Shown: positions 32,476 to 45,944 of the stretch, one piece after another
How positions within the stretch are numbered: the first letter of the stretch is position 1
Layout: every line of letters begins with the position of its first letter
NCBI GenBank assembly: GCA_963969495.1
Contig: OZ018317.1
Location: 35,061,726 to 35,125,725, forward strand
Origin: Ceratothoa steindachneri
Lineage: Eukaryota; Arthropoda; Malacostraca; Isopoda; Cymothoidae
Direction: 5' to 3'
DNA: 64,000 nucleotides
Notes under the pieces: generated by a model
What the model saw: only the letters and a program-made list of their open reading frames with translations
Databases searched by the model: none
What the model was told of the DNA's origin: nothing
Translations under genes and position numbers: made by a program

Positions 32476-32869
32476 AGTTTTTTCCTTTTGGAAGGCTCTT
32501 TCTTGGTTCTTGGAGTGACTCCTCGGGTGGAAGACGGCCATTTCATCTTTTTCCTACTGGAGTTTGTTCCATTTGGAAGGCTCTTTCTTGGTTCTGGGAG
32601 TGACTCCTCTGGTGGAAGACGGCCATTTCATCTTTTTCCTACTGGAGTTTGTTCCATTTGGAAGGCTCTTTCTTGGTTCTGGGAGTGACTCCTCGGGTGG
32701 AAGATGACCATTTCATCTCTTTCCTGCTGGAGTTTGTCCCTTGTGGAAGGCTCTTTCTTGGTTCTGGGAGTACCTCCTCGGGAGGAAGACGGCCATTTCA
32801 TCTCTTTCCTACTGGAGTTTTTTCCTTTTGGAAGGCTCTTTCTTGGTTCTGGGAGTGACTTCTCGGGTG

Positions 32870-35800
32870 GAAGACGGCCATTTCATCTCTTTCCTACTGG
32901 AGTTTGTTCCTTTTGGAAAGCTTTTTCTTGGTTCTGGGAGTGACTTCTCGGGTGGAAGACGGCCATTTCATCTCTTTCCTACTAGAGTTTGTTCCTTTTG
33001 GAAGGCTCTTTTTTGGTTCTGGGTGTGACTCCTCTGGTGGAAGACGCCCATTTCATCTCTTTCCTACTGGAGATTGTCCATTGTGGAAGGATCTTTATTG
33101 GTTCTGGGTGTGACTTCTTGGGTGGAAGACGGCCATTTCATCTCTTTCCTAATGGAGTTTGTCGCTTGTGGAAGGATCTTTCTTGGTTCTGGGAGTGACT
33201 CCTCTGGTAGAAGACGGCCATTTCATCTCTTTCCTACTGGAGTTTGTCCCTTGTGGAAAGCTCTTTCTTGGTTCTGGAAGTGACTCCTCTGGTGGAAGAC
33301 GGCCATTTCATCTTTTTCCTACTGGAGTTTGTTACTTTTGGAAGGCTCTTTATTGGTTCTGGGAGTGACTCCTCGGGTGGAAAAAGACCATTTCATCTCT
33401 TTCCTACTGGAGTTTGTCCCCTGTGGAAGGCTCTTTCTTAGTTCTGGGAGTGACTCCTCTGGTGGAAGACGGCCATTTCATCTCTTTCCTACTGGAGTTT
33501 GTTCCTTTTGGAAGGCTCTTTCTTGGTTCTGGGAGTGACTCCTTGGGTGGAAGACGGCCATTTCATCTCTTTCCTACTGGAGTTTGTTCCTTTTGGAAGG
33601 CTCTTTCTTGGTTTTGGGTGTGACTCCTCTGGTGGAAGACGGCCATTTCATCTCTTTCCTACTTTAGTTTGTCCCCTGTTGTAGGCTCTTTCTTGGTTCT
33701 GGGAGTGACTCCTCGGGTGGAAGATGGCCATTTCATCTCTTTCCTACTGGAGTTTGTTTCTTTTGGAAGGCTCTTTCTTGGTTCTGGGAGTGACTCCTAG
33801 GGTGGAAGACGGCCATTTCATCTCTTTCCTACTGGAGTTTGTTCCTTTTGGAAGGCTCTTTCTTGGTTCTGGGTGTGACTCCTCTGGTGGAAGACGGCCA
33901 TTTCATCTCTTTCCCTCTGGAGTTTGTCCTTTGTGGAAGGCTCTTTTTTTAGGTCTGGGAGTGACTCCTCGGGTGGAAGACGGCCATTTTATCTCTTTCC
34001 TACTGGAGTTTGTTCCTTTTGGAAGGCTCTTTCTTGGTTCTGGGTGTGACTCCTCTGGTGGAAGACAGCCATTTCATCTCTTTCCTACTGGAGATAGTCC
34101 ATTGTAGAAGGCTCTTTCTTGGTTCTAGGAGTGACTCCTCGGGTGGAAGACGGCGATTTCATCCTTTTCCTACTGGAGTTTGTCCCTTTTGGAAGGTTCT
34201 TTCTTGGTTCTGGGAGTGACTCCTGGGATGGAAGACGGCCATTTCATCTCTTTCCTACTGGAGTTTGTCCCTTGTGGAAGGCTTTTTCTTGGTTCTGGGA
34301 GTGACTTCTCAGGTGAAAGACGGTTATTTTATCTCTTTCCTACTGGAGTTTGTTCCTTTTGGAAGGCTCTTTCTTGGTTCTGGGAGTGACTCCTCGGGTG
34401 GAGGACGGCCATTTCATCTCTTTCCTACTGGAGATTGTCCATTGTGGAAGGCTCTTTCTTGGTTCTGGGAGTGACTTCTCTGGTTGAAGACGGCCATTTC
34501 AACTCTTTCCTACTGGAGTTTGTCCCTTTTGAAAGGCTCTTTCTTGGTTCTGGGAGTAACTCCTTGTGTGGAAGACGGCCATTTCATCTCTTTCCTACTG
34601 GAGTTTGTTCCTTTTGGAAAGCTTTTTCTTGGTTCTGGGAGTGACTTCTCGGGTGGAAGACGGCCATTTCATCTCTTTCCTACTAGAGTTTTTTCCTTTT
34701 GGAAGGCTCTTTTTTGGTTCTGGGTGTGATTCCTCTGGTGGAAGACGCCCATTTCATCTCTTTCCTACTGGAGATTGTCCATTGTGGAAGGATCTTTATT
34801 GGTTCTGGGTGTGACTTCTTGGGTGGAAGACGGCCATTTCATCTCTTTCCTAATGGAGTTTGTCGCTTGTGGAAGGATCTTTCTTGGTTCTGGGAGTGAC
34901 TCCTCTGGTGGAAGACGGCCATTTCATCTCTTTCCTACTGGAGTTTGTCCCTTGTGGAAGGCTCTTTCTTGGTTCTGGAAGTGACTCCTGTGGTGGAAGA
35001 CTGCCATTTCATCTTTTTCCTACTGGAGTTTGTTACTTTTGGAAGGCTCTTTATTGGTTCTGGGAGTGACTCCTCGGGTGGAAGACGACCATTTCATCTC
35101 TTTCCTACTGGAGTTTGTCCCCTGTGGAAGGCTCTTTCTTAGTTCTGGGAGTGACTCCTCTGGTGGAAGACGGCCATTTCATCTCTTTCCTACTGGAGTT
35201 TGTTCCTTTTGGAAGGCTCTTTCTTAGTTCTGGGAGTGACTTCTCGGGTGGAAGACGGCCATTTCATCTCTTTCCTACTGGAGTTTGTCCTCTTTGGAAG
35301 GCTCTTTTTTAGTTCTGGGAGTGACTCCTCGGGTGGAAGACGGCCATTTCATCTCTTTCCTACTGCAGTTTGTTCCTTTTGGAAGGCTCTTTCTTGGTTC
35401 TGGGAGTGACTTCTTGGGTGAAAGACGGCCATGTCATCTTTTTCCTACTGGAGTTTGTTCCGCTTGGAAGGCTCTTTCTTGGTTCTGGGAGTGACTTCTC
35501 GTGTGGAAGACGGCCATTTATCTCTTTTCTACTGGAGTTTGTTCCTTTTGGAAGGCTCTTTCTTGGTTCTAGAGTGACTCCTCGGGTGGAAGACGGCCAT
35601 TTCATCTCTTTCCTACTGGAGATTGTCTATTGTGGAAGGATCTTTCTTGGTTCTGGGAGTGACTCCTCGGGTGAAAGACGGCCATTTCATCTCTTTACTA
35701 CTGGAGTTTGCCCCTTGTGGACGGCTCTTTCTTGGTTCTGGGAGTGACTCCTCTGGTGGAAGACGGCCATTTCATCTTTTTCGTAATGGAGTTTGTCCCT

Positions 35801-38800
35801 TGTGGAAGGCTCTTTCTTGGTTCTGGGAGTGACTCCTCTGGTAGAATACGGCCATTTCATCTTTTTCCTACTAGAGTTTGTTCCTTTTAGAAGGCTCTTT
35901 CTTAGTTCTGGGAGTGACTCCTCGGGTGGAAGACGACCATTTCATCTCTTTCCTACTGGAGTTTGTCCCCTGTGGAAGGCTCTTTCTTGGTTCTGGGAGT
36001 GAATCCTTGGGTAGAAGACGGCCATTTCATCTCTTTCCTACTGGAGTTTGTTCCTTTTGGAAGGCTTATTCTTGGTTCTGTGAGTGACTCCTCGGGTGAA
36101 AGACGGCCATTTCATCTCTTCCCTACTGGAGTTTGTTCATTTTGGAAGGCTCTTTCTCTGTTCTGGGTGTGACTCCTTTGGTGGAAGACGGCCATTTCAT
36201 CTCTTTCCTACTGGAGTTTGTCCCCTGTGGAAGGTTCTTTCTTTGTTCTGTTAGTGACTCCTCGGGTGAAAGACGGCCATTTCATCTCTTTCCTACTGGA
36301 GTTTGTTACTTTGCGAAGGCTCTTTCTTGGTTCTGGGTGTGACTCCTCTGGTGGAAGACGGCCATTTCATCTCTTTCCTACTGGAGATTGTCCATTGTGG
36401 AAGGCTCTTTCTTGGTTCTGGGAGTGACTCCTCAGGTGGGAGACGGCCATTTCATCTCTTTCCTACTGGAGTTTGTTCCTTTTGGAAGGCTCTTTTTTGG
36501 TTCTGGGTGTGACTCCTCTGGTGGAAGACGGCCATTTCATCTCTTTCCTACTGGAGATTGTTCATTGTGGAAGGCTCTTTCTTGGTTCTGGGAGTGACTC
36601 CTCGGGTGGAAGACGGTCATTTCATCTCTTTCTTACTGGAGTTTGTTCCTTTTGGAGGGTTCTTTTTTAGTTCTGAGAGTGAATCCTCTGGTGGAAAAAG
36701 GCTATTTCATCTCTTTCCTAATGGAGTTTGTCCCTTGTGGAAGGCTCTTTCTTGGTTCTGGGAGTGACTTCTCTGGTGGAAGACGGCCATTTTATCATTT
36801 TCCTACTTGAGTTTGTTCCTTTTGGAAGGCTCTTTCTTGGTTTTGAGAGTGACTCCTATAGGGGAAGACGACCATTTCATCTCTTTTCTACTGGAGTTTG
36901 TCCCTTTTGAAAGGCTCTTTCTTGGTTCTGGGAGTAACTCCTTGTGTGGAAGACGGCCATTTCATCTCTTTCCTACTGGAGTTTGTTCCTTTTGGAAAGC
37001 TTTTTCTTGGTTCTGGGAGTGACTTCTCGGGTGGAAGACGGCCATTTCATCTCTTTCCTACTAGAGTTTGTTCCTTTTGGAAGGCTCTTTTTTGGTTCTG
37101 GGTGTGACTCCTCTGGTGGAAGACGCCCATTTCATCTCTTTCCTACTGGAGATTGTCCATTGTGGAAGGATCTTTATTGGTTCTGGGTGTGACTTCTTGG
37201 GTGGAAGACGGCCATTTCATCTCTTTCCTAATGGAGTTTGTCGCTTGTGGAAGGATCTTTCTTGGTTCTGGGAGTGACTCCTCTGGTGGAAGACGGCCAT
37301 TTCATCTCTTTCCTACTGGAGTTTGTCCCTTGTGGAAAGCTCTTTCTTGGTTCTGGAAGTGACTCCTCTGGTGGAAGACTGCCATTTCATCTTTTTCCTA
37401 CTGGAGTTTGTTACTTTTGGAAGGCTCTTTATTGGTTCTGGGAGTGACTCCTCGGGTGGAAGACGACCATTTCATCTCTTTCCTACTGGAGTTTGTCCCC
37501 TGTGGAAGGCTCTTTCTTAGTTCTGGGAGTGACTCCTCTGGTGGAAGACGGCCATTTCATCTCTTTCCTACTGGAGTTTGTTCCTTTTGGAAGGCTCTTT
37601 CTTGGTTCTGGGAGTGACTCCTTGGGTGGAAGACGGCCATTTCATCTCTTTCCTACTGGAGTTTGTTCCTTTTGGAAGGCTCTTTCTTGGTTTTGGGTGT
37701 GACTCCTCTGGTGGAAGACGGCCATTTCATCTCTTTCCTACTTTAGTTTGTCCCCTGTTGAAGGCTCTTTCTTGGTTCTGGGAGTGACTCCTCGGGTGGA
37801 AGATGGCCATTTCATCTCTTTCCTACTGGAGTTTGTTTCTTTTGGAAGGCTCTTTCTTGGTTCTGGGAGTGACCCCTAGGGTGGAAGACGGCCATTTCAT
37901 CTCTTTCCTACTGGAGTTTGTTCCTTTTGGAAGGCTCTTTCTTGGTTCTGGGTGTGACTCCTCTGGTGGAAGACGGCCATTTCATCTCTTTCCCTCTGGA
38001 GTTTGTCCTTTGTGGAAGGCTCTTTTTTTAGGTCTGGGAGTGACTCCTCGGGTGGAAGACGGCCATTTCATCTCTTTCCTACTGGAGTTTGTTCCTTTTG
38101 GAAGGCTCTTTCTTGGTTCTGGGTGTGACTCCTCTGGTGGAAGACAGCCATTTCATCTCTTTCCTACTGGAGATAGTCCATTGTAGAAGGCTCTTTCTTG
38201 GTTCTAGGAGTGACTCCTTGGGTGGAAGACGGCGATTTCATCCTTTTCCTACTGGAGTTTGTCCCTTTTGGAAGGTTCTTTCTTGGTTTTGGGAGTGACT
38301 CCTGGGATGGAAGACGGCCATTTCATCTCTTTCCTACTGGAGTTTGTCCCTTGAAGAAGGCTTTTTCTTGGTTCTGGGAGTGACTTCTCAGGTGAAAGAC
38401 GGTTATTTTATCTCTTTCCTACTGGAGATTGTTCCTTTTGGAAGGCTCTTTCTTGGTTCTGGGAGTGACTCCTTGGGTGGAGGACGGCCATTTCATCTCT
38501 TTCCTACTGGAGATTGTCCATTGTGGAAGGCTCTTTCTTGGTTCTGGGAGTGACTTCTCTGGTTGAAGACGGCCATTTCAACTCTTTCCAACTGGAGTTT
38601 GTCCCTTTTGAAAGGCTCTTTCTTGGTTCTGGGAGTAACTCCTTGTGTGGAAGACGGCCATTTCATCTCTTTCCTACTGGAGTTTGTTCCTTTTGGAAAG
38701 CTTTTTCTTGGTTCTGGGAGTGACTTCTCGGGTGGAAGACGGCCATTTCATCTCTTTCCTACTAGAGTTTTTTCCTTTTGGAAGGCTCTTTTTTGGTTCT

Positions 38801-41800
38801 GGGTGTGACTCCTCTGGTGGAAGACGCCCATTTCATCTCTTTCCTACTGGAGATTGTCCATTGTGGAAGGCTCTTTCTTGGTTCTGGGAGTGACTTCTCT
38901 GGTTGAAGACGGCCATTTCAACTCTTTCCTACTGGAGTTTGTCCCTTTTGAAAGGCTCTTTCTTGGTTCTGGGAGTAACTCCTTGTGTGGAAGACGGCCA
39001 TTTCATCTCTTTCCTACTGGAGTTTGTTCCTTTTGGAAAGCTTTTTCTTGGTTCTGGGAGTGACTTCTCGGGTGGAAGACGGCCATTTCATCTCTTTCCT
39101 ACTAGAGTTTTTTCCTTTTGGAAGGCTCTTTTTTGGTTCTGGGTGTGATTCCTCTGGTGGAAGACGCCCATTTCATCTCTTTCCTACTGGAGATTGTCCA
39201 TTGTGGAAGGATCTTTATTGGTTCTGGGTGTGACTTCTTGGGTGGAAGACGGCCATTTCATCTCTTTCCTAATGGAGTTTGTCGCTTGTGGAAGGATCTT
39301 TCTTGGTTCTGGGAGTGACTCCTCTGGTGGAAGACGGCCATTTCATCTCTTTCCTACTGGAGTTTGTCCCTTGTGGAAGGCTCTTTCTTGGTTCTGGAAG
39401 TGACTCCTGTGGTGGAAGACGGCCATTTCATCTTTTTCCTACTGGAGTTTGTTACTTTTGGAAGGCTCTTTATTGGTTCTGGGAGTGACTCCTCGGGTGG
39501 AAGACGACCATTTCATCTCTTTCCTACTGGAGTTTGTCCCCTGTGGAAGGCTCTTTCTTAGTTCTGGGAGTGACTCCTCTGGTGGAAGACGGCCATTTCA
39601 TCTCTTTCCTACTGGAGTTTGTTCCTTTTGGAAGGCTCTTTCTTAGTTCTGGGAGTGACTTCTCGGGTGGAAGACGGCCATTTCATCTCTTTCCTACTGG
39701 AGTTTGTCCTCTTTGGAAGGCTCTTTTTTAGTTCTGGGAGTGACTCCTCGGGTGGAAGACGGCCATTTCATCTCTTTCCTACTGCAGTTTGTTCCTTTTG
39801 GAAGGCTCTTTCTTGGTTCTGGGAGTGACTTCTTGGGTGAAAGACGGCCATGTCATCTTTTTCCTACTGGAGTTTGTTCCGCTTGGAAGGCTCTTTCTTG
39901 GTTCTGGGAGTGACTTCTCGTGTGGAAGACGGCCATTTATCTCTTTTCTACTGGAGTTTGTTCCTTTTGGAAGGCTCTTTCTTGGTTCTAGAGTGACTCC
40001 TCGGGTGGAAGACGGCCATTTCATCTCTTTCCTACTGGAGATTGTCTATTGTGGAAGGATCTTTCTTGGTTCTGGGAGTGACTCCTCGGGTGAAAGACGG
40101 CCATTTCATCTCTTTACTACTGGAGTTTGCCCCTTGTGGACGGCTCTTTCTTGGTTCTGGGAGTGACTCCTCTGGTGGAAGACGGCCATTTCATCTTTTT
40201 CCTAATGGAGTTTGTCCCTTGTGGAAGGCTCTTTCTTGGTTCTGGGAGTGACTCCTCTGGTAGAATACGGCCATTTCATCTTTTTCCTACTAGAGTTTGT
40301 TCCTTTTAGAAGGCTCTTTCTTAGTTCTGGGAGTGACTCCTCGGGTGGAAGACGACCATTTCATCTCTTTCCTACTGGAGTTTGTCCCCTGTGGAAGGCT
40401 CTTTCTTGGTTCTGGGAGTGAATCCTTGGGTAGAAGACGGCCATTTCATCTCTTTCCTACTGGAGTTTGTTCCTTTTGGAAGGCTTATTCTTGGTTCTGT
40501 GAGTGACTCCTCGGGTGAAAGACGGCCATTTCATCTCTTCCCTACTGGAGTTTGTTCATTTTGGAAGGCTCTTTCTCTGTTCTGGGTGTGACTCCTTTGG
40601 TGGAAGACGGCCATTTCATCTCTTTCCTACTGGAGTTTGTCCCCTGTGGAAGGTTCTTTCTTTGTTCTGTTAGTGACTCCTCGGGTGAAAGACGGCCATT
40701 TCATCTCTTTCCTACTGGAGTTTGTTACTTTGCGAAGGCTCTTTCTTGGTTCTGGGTGTGACTCCTCTGGTGGAAGACGGCCATTTCATCTCTTTCCTAC
40801 TGGAGATTGTCCATTGTGGAAGGCTCTTTCTTGGTTCTGGGAGTGACTCCTCAGGTGGGAGACGGCCATTTCATCTCTTTCCTACTGGAGTATGTTCCTT
40901 TTGGAAGGCTCTTTTTTGGTTCTGGGTGTGACTCCTCTGGTGGAAGACGGCCATTTCATCTCTTTCCTACTGGAGATTGTTCATTGTGGAAGGCTCTTTC
41001 TTGGTTCTGGGAGTGACTCCTCGGGTGGAAGACGGTCATTTCATCTCTTTCTTACTGGAGTTTGTTCCTTTTGGAGGGTTCTTTTTTAGTTCTGAGAGTG
41101 AATCCTCTGGTGGAAGAAGGCTATTTCATCTCTTTCCTAATGGAGTTTGTCCCTTGTGGAAGGCTCTTTCTTGGTTCTGGGAGTGACTTCTCTGGTGGAA
41201 GACGGCCATTTTATCATTTTCCTACTTGAGTTTGTTCCTTTTGGAAGGCTCTTTCTTGGTTTTGAGAGTGACTCCTATAGGGGAAGACGACCATTTCATC
41301 TCTTTTCTACTGGAGTTTGTCCCTTTTGAAAGGCTCTTTCTTGGTTCTGGGAGTAACTCCTTGTGTGGAAGACGGCCATTTCATCTCTTTCCTACTGGAG
41401 TTTGTTCCTTTTGGAAAGCTTTTTCTTGGTTCTGGGAGTGACTTCTCGGGTGGAAGACGGCCATTTCATCTCTTTCCTACTAGAGTTTGTTCCTTTTGGA
41501 AGGCTCTTTTTTGGTTCTGGGTGTGACTCCTCTGGTGGAAGACGCCCATTTCATCTCTTTCCTACTGGAGATTGTCCATTGTGGAAGGATCTTTATTGGT
41601 TCTGGGTGTGACTTCTTGGGTGGAAGACGGCCATTTCATCTCTTTCCTAATGGAGTTTGTCGCTTGTGGAAGGATCTTTCTTGGTTCTGGGAGTGACTCC
41701 TCTGGTGGAAGACGGCCATTTCATCTCTTTCCTACTGGAGTTTGTCCCTTGTGGAAAGCTCTTTCTTGGTTCTGGAAGTGACTCCTCTGGTGGAAGACGG

Positions 41801-44715
41801 CCATTTCATCTTTTTCCTACTGGAGTTTGTTACTTTTGGAAGGCTCTTTATTGGTTCTGGGAGTGACTCCTCGGGTGGAAGACGACCATTTCATCTCTTT
41901 CCTACTGGAGTTTGTCCCCTGTGGAAGGCTCTTTCTTAGTTCTGGGAGTGACTCCTCTGGTGGAAGACGGCCATTTCATCTCTTTCCTACTGGAGTTTGT
42001 TCCTTTTGGAAGGCTCTTTCTTGGTTCTGGGAGTGACTCCTTGGGTGGAAGACGGCCATTTCATCTCTTTCCTACTGGAGTTTGTTCCTTTTGGAAGGCT
42101 CTTTCTTGGTTTTGGGTGTGACTCCTCTGGTGGAAGACGGCCATTTCATCTCTTTCCTACTTTAGTTTGTCCCCTGTTGAAGGCTCTTTCTTGGTTCTGG
42201 GAGTGACTCCTCGGGTGGAAGATGGCCATTTCATCTCTTTCCTACTGGAGTTTGTTTCTTTTGGAAGGCTCTTTCTTGGTTCTGGGAGTGACCCCTAGGG
42301 TGGAAGACGGCCATTTCATCTCTTTCCTACTGGAGTTTGTTCCTTTTGGAAGGCTCTTTCTTGGTTCTGGGTGTGACTCCTCTGGTGGAAGACGGCCATT
42401 TCATCTCTTTCCCTCTGGAGTTTGTCCTTTGTGGAAGGCTCTTTTTTTAGGTCTGGGAGTGACTCCTCGGGTGGAAGACGGCCATTTCATCTCTTTCCTA
42501 CTGGAGTTTGTTCCTTTTGGAAGGCTCTTTCTTGGTTCTGGGTGTGACTCCTCTGGTGGAAGACAGCCATTTCATCTCTTTCCTACTGGAGATAGTCCAT
42601 TGTAGAAGGCTCTTTCTTGGTTCTAGGAGTGACTCCTTGGGTGGAAGACGGCGATTTCATCCTTTTCCTACTGGAGTTTGTCCCTTTTGGAAGGTTCTTT
42701 CTTGGTTCTGGGAGTGACTCCTGGGATGGAAGACGGCCATTTCATCTCTTTCCTACTGGAGTTTGTCCCTTGAAGAAGGCTTTTTCTTGGTTCTGGGAGT
42801 GACTTCTCAGGTGAAAGACGGTTATTTTATCTCTTTCCTACTGGAGTTTGTTCCTTTTGGAAGGCTCTTTCTTGGTTCTGGGAGTGACTCCTCGGGTGGA
42901 GGACGGCCATTTCATCTCTTTCCTACTGGAGATTGTCCATTGTGGAAGGCTCTTTCTTGGTTCTGGGAGTGACTTCTCTGGTTGAAGACGGCCATTTCAA
43001 CTCTTTCCAACTGGAGTTTGTCCCTTTTGAAAGGCTCTTTCTTGGTTCTGGGAGTAACTCCTTGTGTGGAAGACGGCCATTTCATCTCTTTCCTACTGGA
43101 GTTTGTTCCTTTTGGAAAGCTTTTTCTTGGTTCTGGGAGTGACTTCTCGGGTGGAAGACGGCCATTTCATCTCTTTCCTACTAGAGTTTTTTCCTTTTGG
43201 AAGGCTCTTTTTTGGTTCTGGGTGTGACTCCTCTGGTGGAAGACGCCCATTTCATCTCTTTCCTACTGGAGATTGTCCATTGTGGAAGGATCTTTATTGG
43301 TTTTGGGTGTGACTTCTTGGGTGGAAGACGGCCATTTCATCTCTTTCCTAATGGAGTTTGTCGCTTGTGGAAGGATCTTTCTTGGTTCTGGGAGTGACTC
43401 CTCTGGTGGAAGACGGCCATTTCATCTCTTTCCTACTGGAGTTTGTCCCTTGTGGAAGGCTCTTTCTTGGTTCTGGAAGTGACTCCTCTGGTGGAAGACG
43501 GCCATTTCATCTTTTTCCTACTGGAGTTTGTTACTTTTGGAAGGCTCTTTATTGGTTCTGGGAGTGACTCCTCGGGTGGAAGACGACCATTTCATCTCTT
43601 TCCTACTGGAGTTTGTCCCCTGTGGAAGGCTCTTTCTTAGTTCTGGGAGTGACTCCTCTGGTGGAAGACGGCCATTTCATCTCTTTCCTACTGGAGTTTG
43701 TTCCTTTTGGAAGGCTCTTTCTTGGTTCTGGGAGTGACTCCTTGGGTGGAAGACGGCCATTTCATCTCTTTCCTACTGGAGTTTGTTCCTTTTGGAAGGC
43801 TCTTTCTTGGTTTTGGGTGTGACTCCTCTGGTGGAAGATGGCCATTTCATCTCTTTCCTACTTTAGTTTGTCCCCTGTTGAAGGCTCTTTCTTGGTTCTG
43901 GGAGTGACTCCTCGGGTGGAAGATGGCCATTTCATCTCTTTCCTACTGGAGTTTGTTTCTTTTGGAAGGCTCTTTCTTGGTTCTGGGAGTGACTCCTAGG
44001 GTGGAAGACGGCCATTTCATCTCTTTCCTACTGGAGTTTGTTCCTTTTGGAAGGCTCTTTCTTGGTTCTGGGTGTGACTCCTCTGGTGGAAGACGGCCAT
44101 TTCATCTCTTTCCCTCTGGAGTTTGTCCTTTGTGGAAGGCTCTTTTTTTAGGTCTGGGAGTGACTCCTCGGGTGGAAGACGGCCATTTCATCTCTTTCCT
44201 ACTGGAGTTTGTTCCTTTTGGAAGGCTCTTTCTTGGTTCTGGGTGTGACTCCTCTGGTGGAAGACAGCCATTTCATCTCTTTCCTACTGGAGATAGTCCA
44301 TTGTAGAAGGCTCTTTCTTGGTTCTAGGAGTGACTCCTCGGGTGGAAGACGGCGATTTCATCCTTTTCCTACTGGAGTTTGTCCCTTTTGGAAGGTTCTT
44401 TCTTGGTTCTGGGAGTGACTCCTGGGATGGAAGACGGCCATTTCATCTCTTTCCTACTGGAGTTTGTCCCTTGTGGAAGGCTTTTTCTTGGTTCTGGGAG
44501 TGACTTCTCAGGTGAAGGACGGTTATTTTATCTCTTTCCTCCTGGAGTTTGTTCCTTTTGGAAGGCTCTTTCTTGGTTCTGGGAGTGACTCCTCGGGTGG
44601 AGGACGGCCATTTCATCTCTTTCCTACTGGAGATTGTCCATTGTGGAAGGCTCTTTCTTGGTTCTGGGAGTGACTTCTCTGGTGGAAGACGGCCATTTCA
44701 ACTCTTTCCTACTGG
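32870..44715 (+). repeat. Satellite super-array of alternating X (1,701 bp) and Y (2,378 bp) blocks
   Basis: Using the monomer with GTCGCTTGTGGAAGGATC as phase marker, blocks begin near 33074 (X1), 34775 (Y1), 37153 (X2), 39194 (Y2), 41572 (X3) and 43273 (X4, partial, homology ending about 44715). X is 20 monomers plus 1 bp (an extra T in CTTTTTTTAGGTCTGG). Y is 28 monomers minus 2 bp, with the two 1-bp deletions in adjacent monomers (35515 and 35567; 39934 and 39986). X2 is longer by 340 bp (four monomers). X1 and X4 share CTTGTGGAAGGCTTTTTC, while X2 and X3 share CTTGAAGAAGGCTTTTTC. This places X2-X3 and X1-X4 as the closest pairs. Confidence 0.92.
38514..39193 (+). repeat. Four-monomer (340-bp) tandem duplication inside block X2
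   Basis: The segment 38514-38853 repeats at 38854-39193, including the GGTTGAAGACGG and CCTTGTGTGGAAG monomers. X1 and X3 have one copy. One monomer of the pair differs (TTTCCAACTGG against TTTCCTACTGG). Confidence 0.88.
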
Positions 44716-45944
44716 AGTTTGTTCCTTTTGGAAGGCTCTTTTTTGGTTCTAGGTGTGACTCCTCTGGTGGAAGACGGCCATTTCATCTCTTTCCTACTGG
44801 AGATTGTCCATTGTGGAAGTCTCTTTCTTGGTTCTGGGAGTGACTCCTCGGGTGGAAGACGGCCATTTCATCTCTTTCCTACTGGAGTTTGTTTCTTGTG
44901 GAAGGCTCTTCCTTGGTTCTGGGAGTGACTCCTCTGGTGGAAGACGGCCATTTCATCTTTTTCCTACTGGAGTTTGTTCCTTTTGGAAGGCTCTTTCTTG
45001 GTTCTGTGAGTGACTCCTCGGGTGGAAGACGACCATTTCATCTCTTTCCTACTGGAGTTTGTCCCTTGTGGAAGGCTCTTTCTTGGTTCTGGGAGTGACT
45101 CTTCGGGTGGAAGACGGCCATTTCATCTCTTTCATACTTGAGTTTGTTCCTTTTGGAAGGCTCTTTCTTGGTTCTGGGAGTGACTCCTCGTTGAAGACGG
45201 CCATTTTATCTCTTTACTACTGGAGTTTGTCCCTTTTGGAAGGCTCTTTCTTGTTTCTGGGAGTAACTCTTCGGGTGGGAGACGGCTATTTCATCTCTTT
45301 CCTACTGGAGTTTGTCCCTTCTGGAAGGCTCTTTCTTGGTTCTGGGAGTGACTCCTCAGGTGAAAGACGGTTATTTTATCTCTTTCCTACTGGAGTTTGT
45401 TCCTTTTGGAAGGCTCTTTCTTGGTTCTGGGAGTGATTCCTCGGGTGGAAGACGGCCATTTCATCTCTTTCCTACTGGAGTTTGTCCCTTTTAGGAGGCT
45501 CTTTCTTGGTTCTGGGAGTGACTCCTCGGGTGGAAGACAGCCATTTTATCTCTTTTCTACTGGAGTTTGTCCCTTGTGGAAGGCTCTTTCTTGGCTCTGG
45601 GAGTGACTCCTCAGGTGGAAGACGGCCATTTCATCTCTTTACTACTGGAGTTTCTTTCTTTTGAAATGCTCTTACTTGGTTCTGGGAGTGACTCCTAGGG
45701 TGGATGACGGCCATTTCATCTCTTTCCTACTGGAGTTTATCCCTTTTGGAAGGCTCTTTTTGGGTTCTGGGAGTGACTCCTCGGGTGGAAGTTTGCCATT
45801 TCATCTCTTTCCTACTGAAGATTGTCCCTTGTGGAAGGCTCTTTCTTGGTTCTGGGAGTGACTCCTCGAGTGGAAGACGGCCATTTCATCTCTTTCCTAC
45901 TGGAGTTTGTCCCTTTTGGAAGGCTCTTTCTTGGTTCTGGGAGT

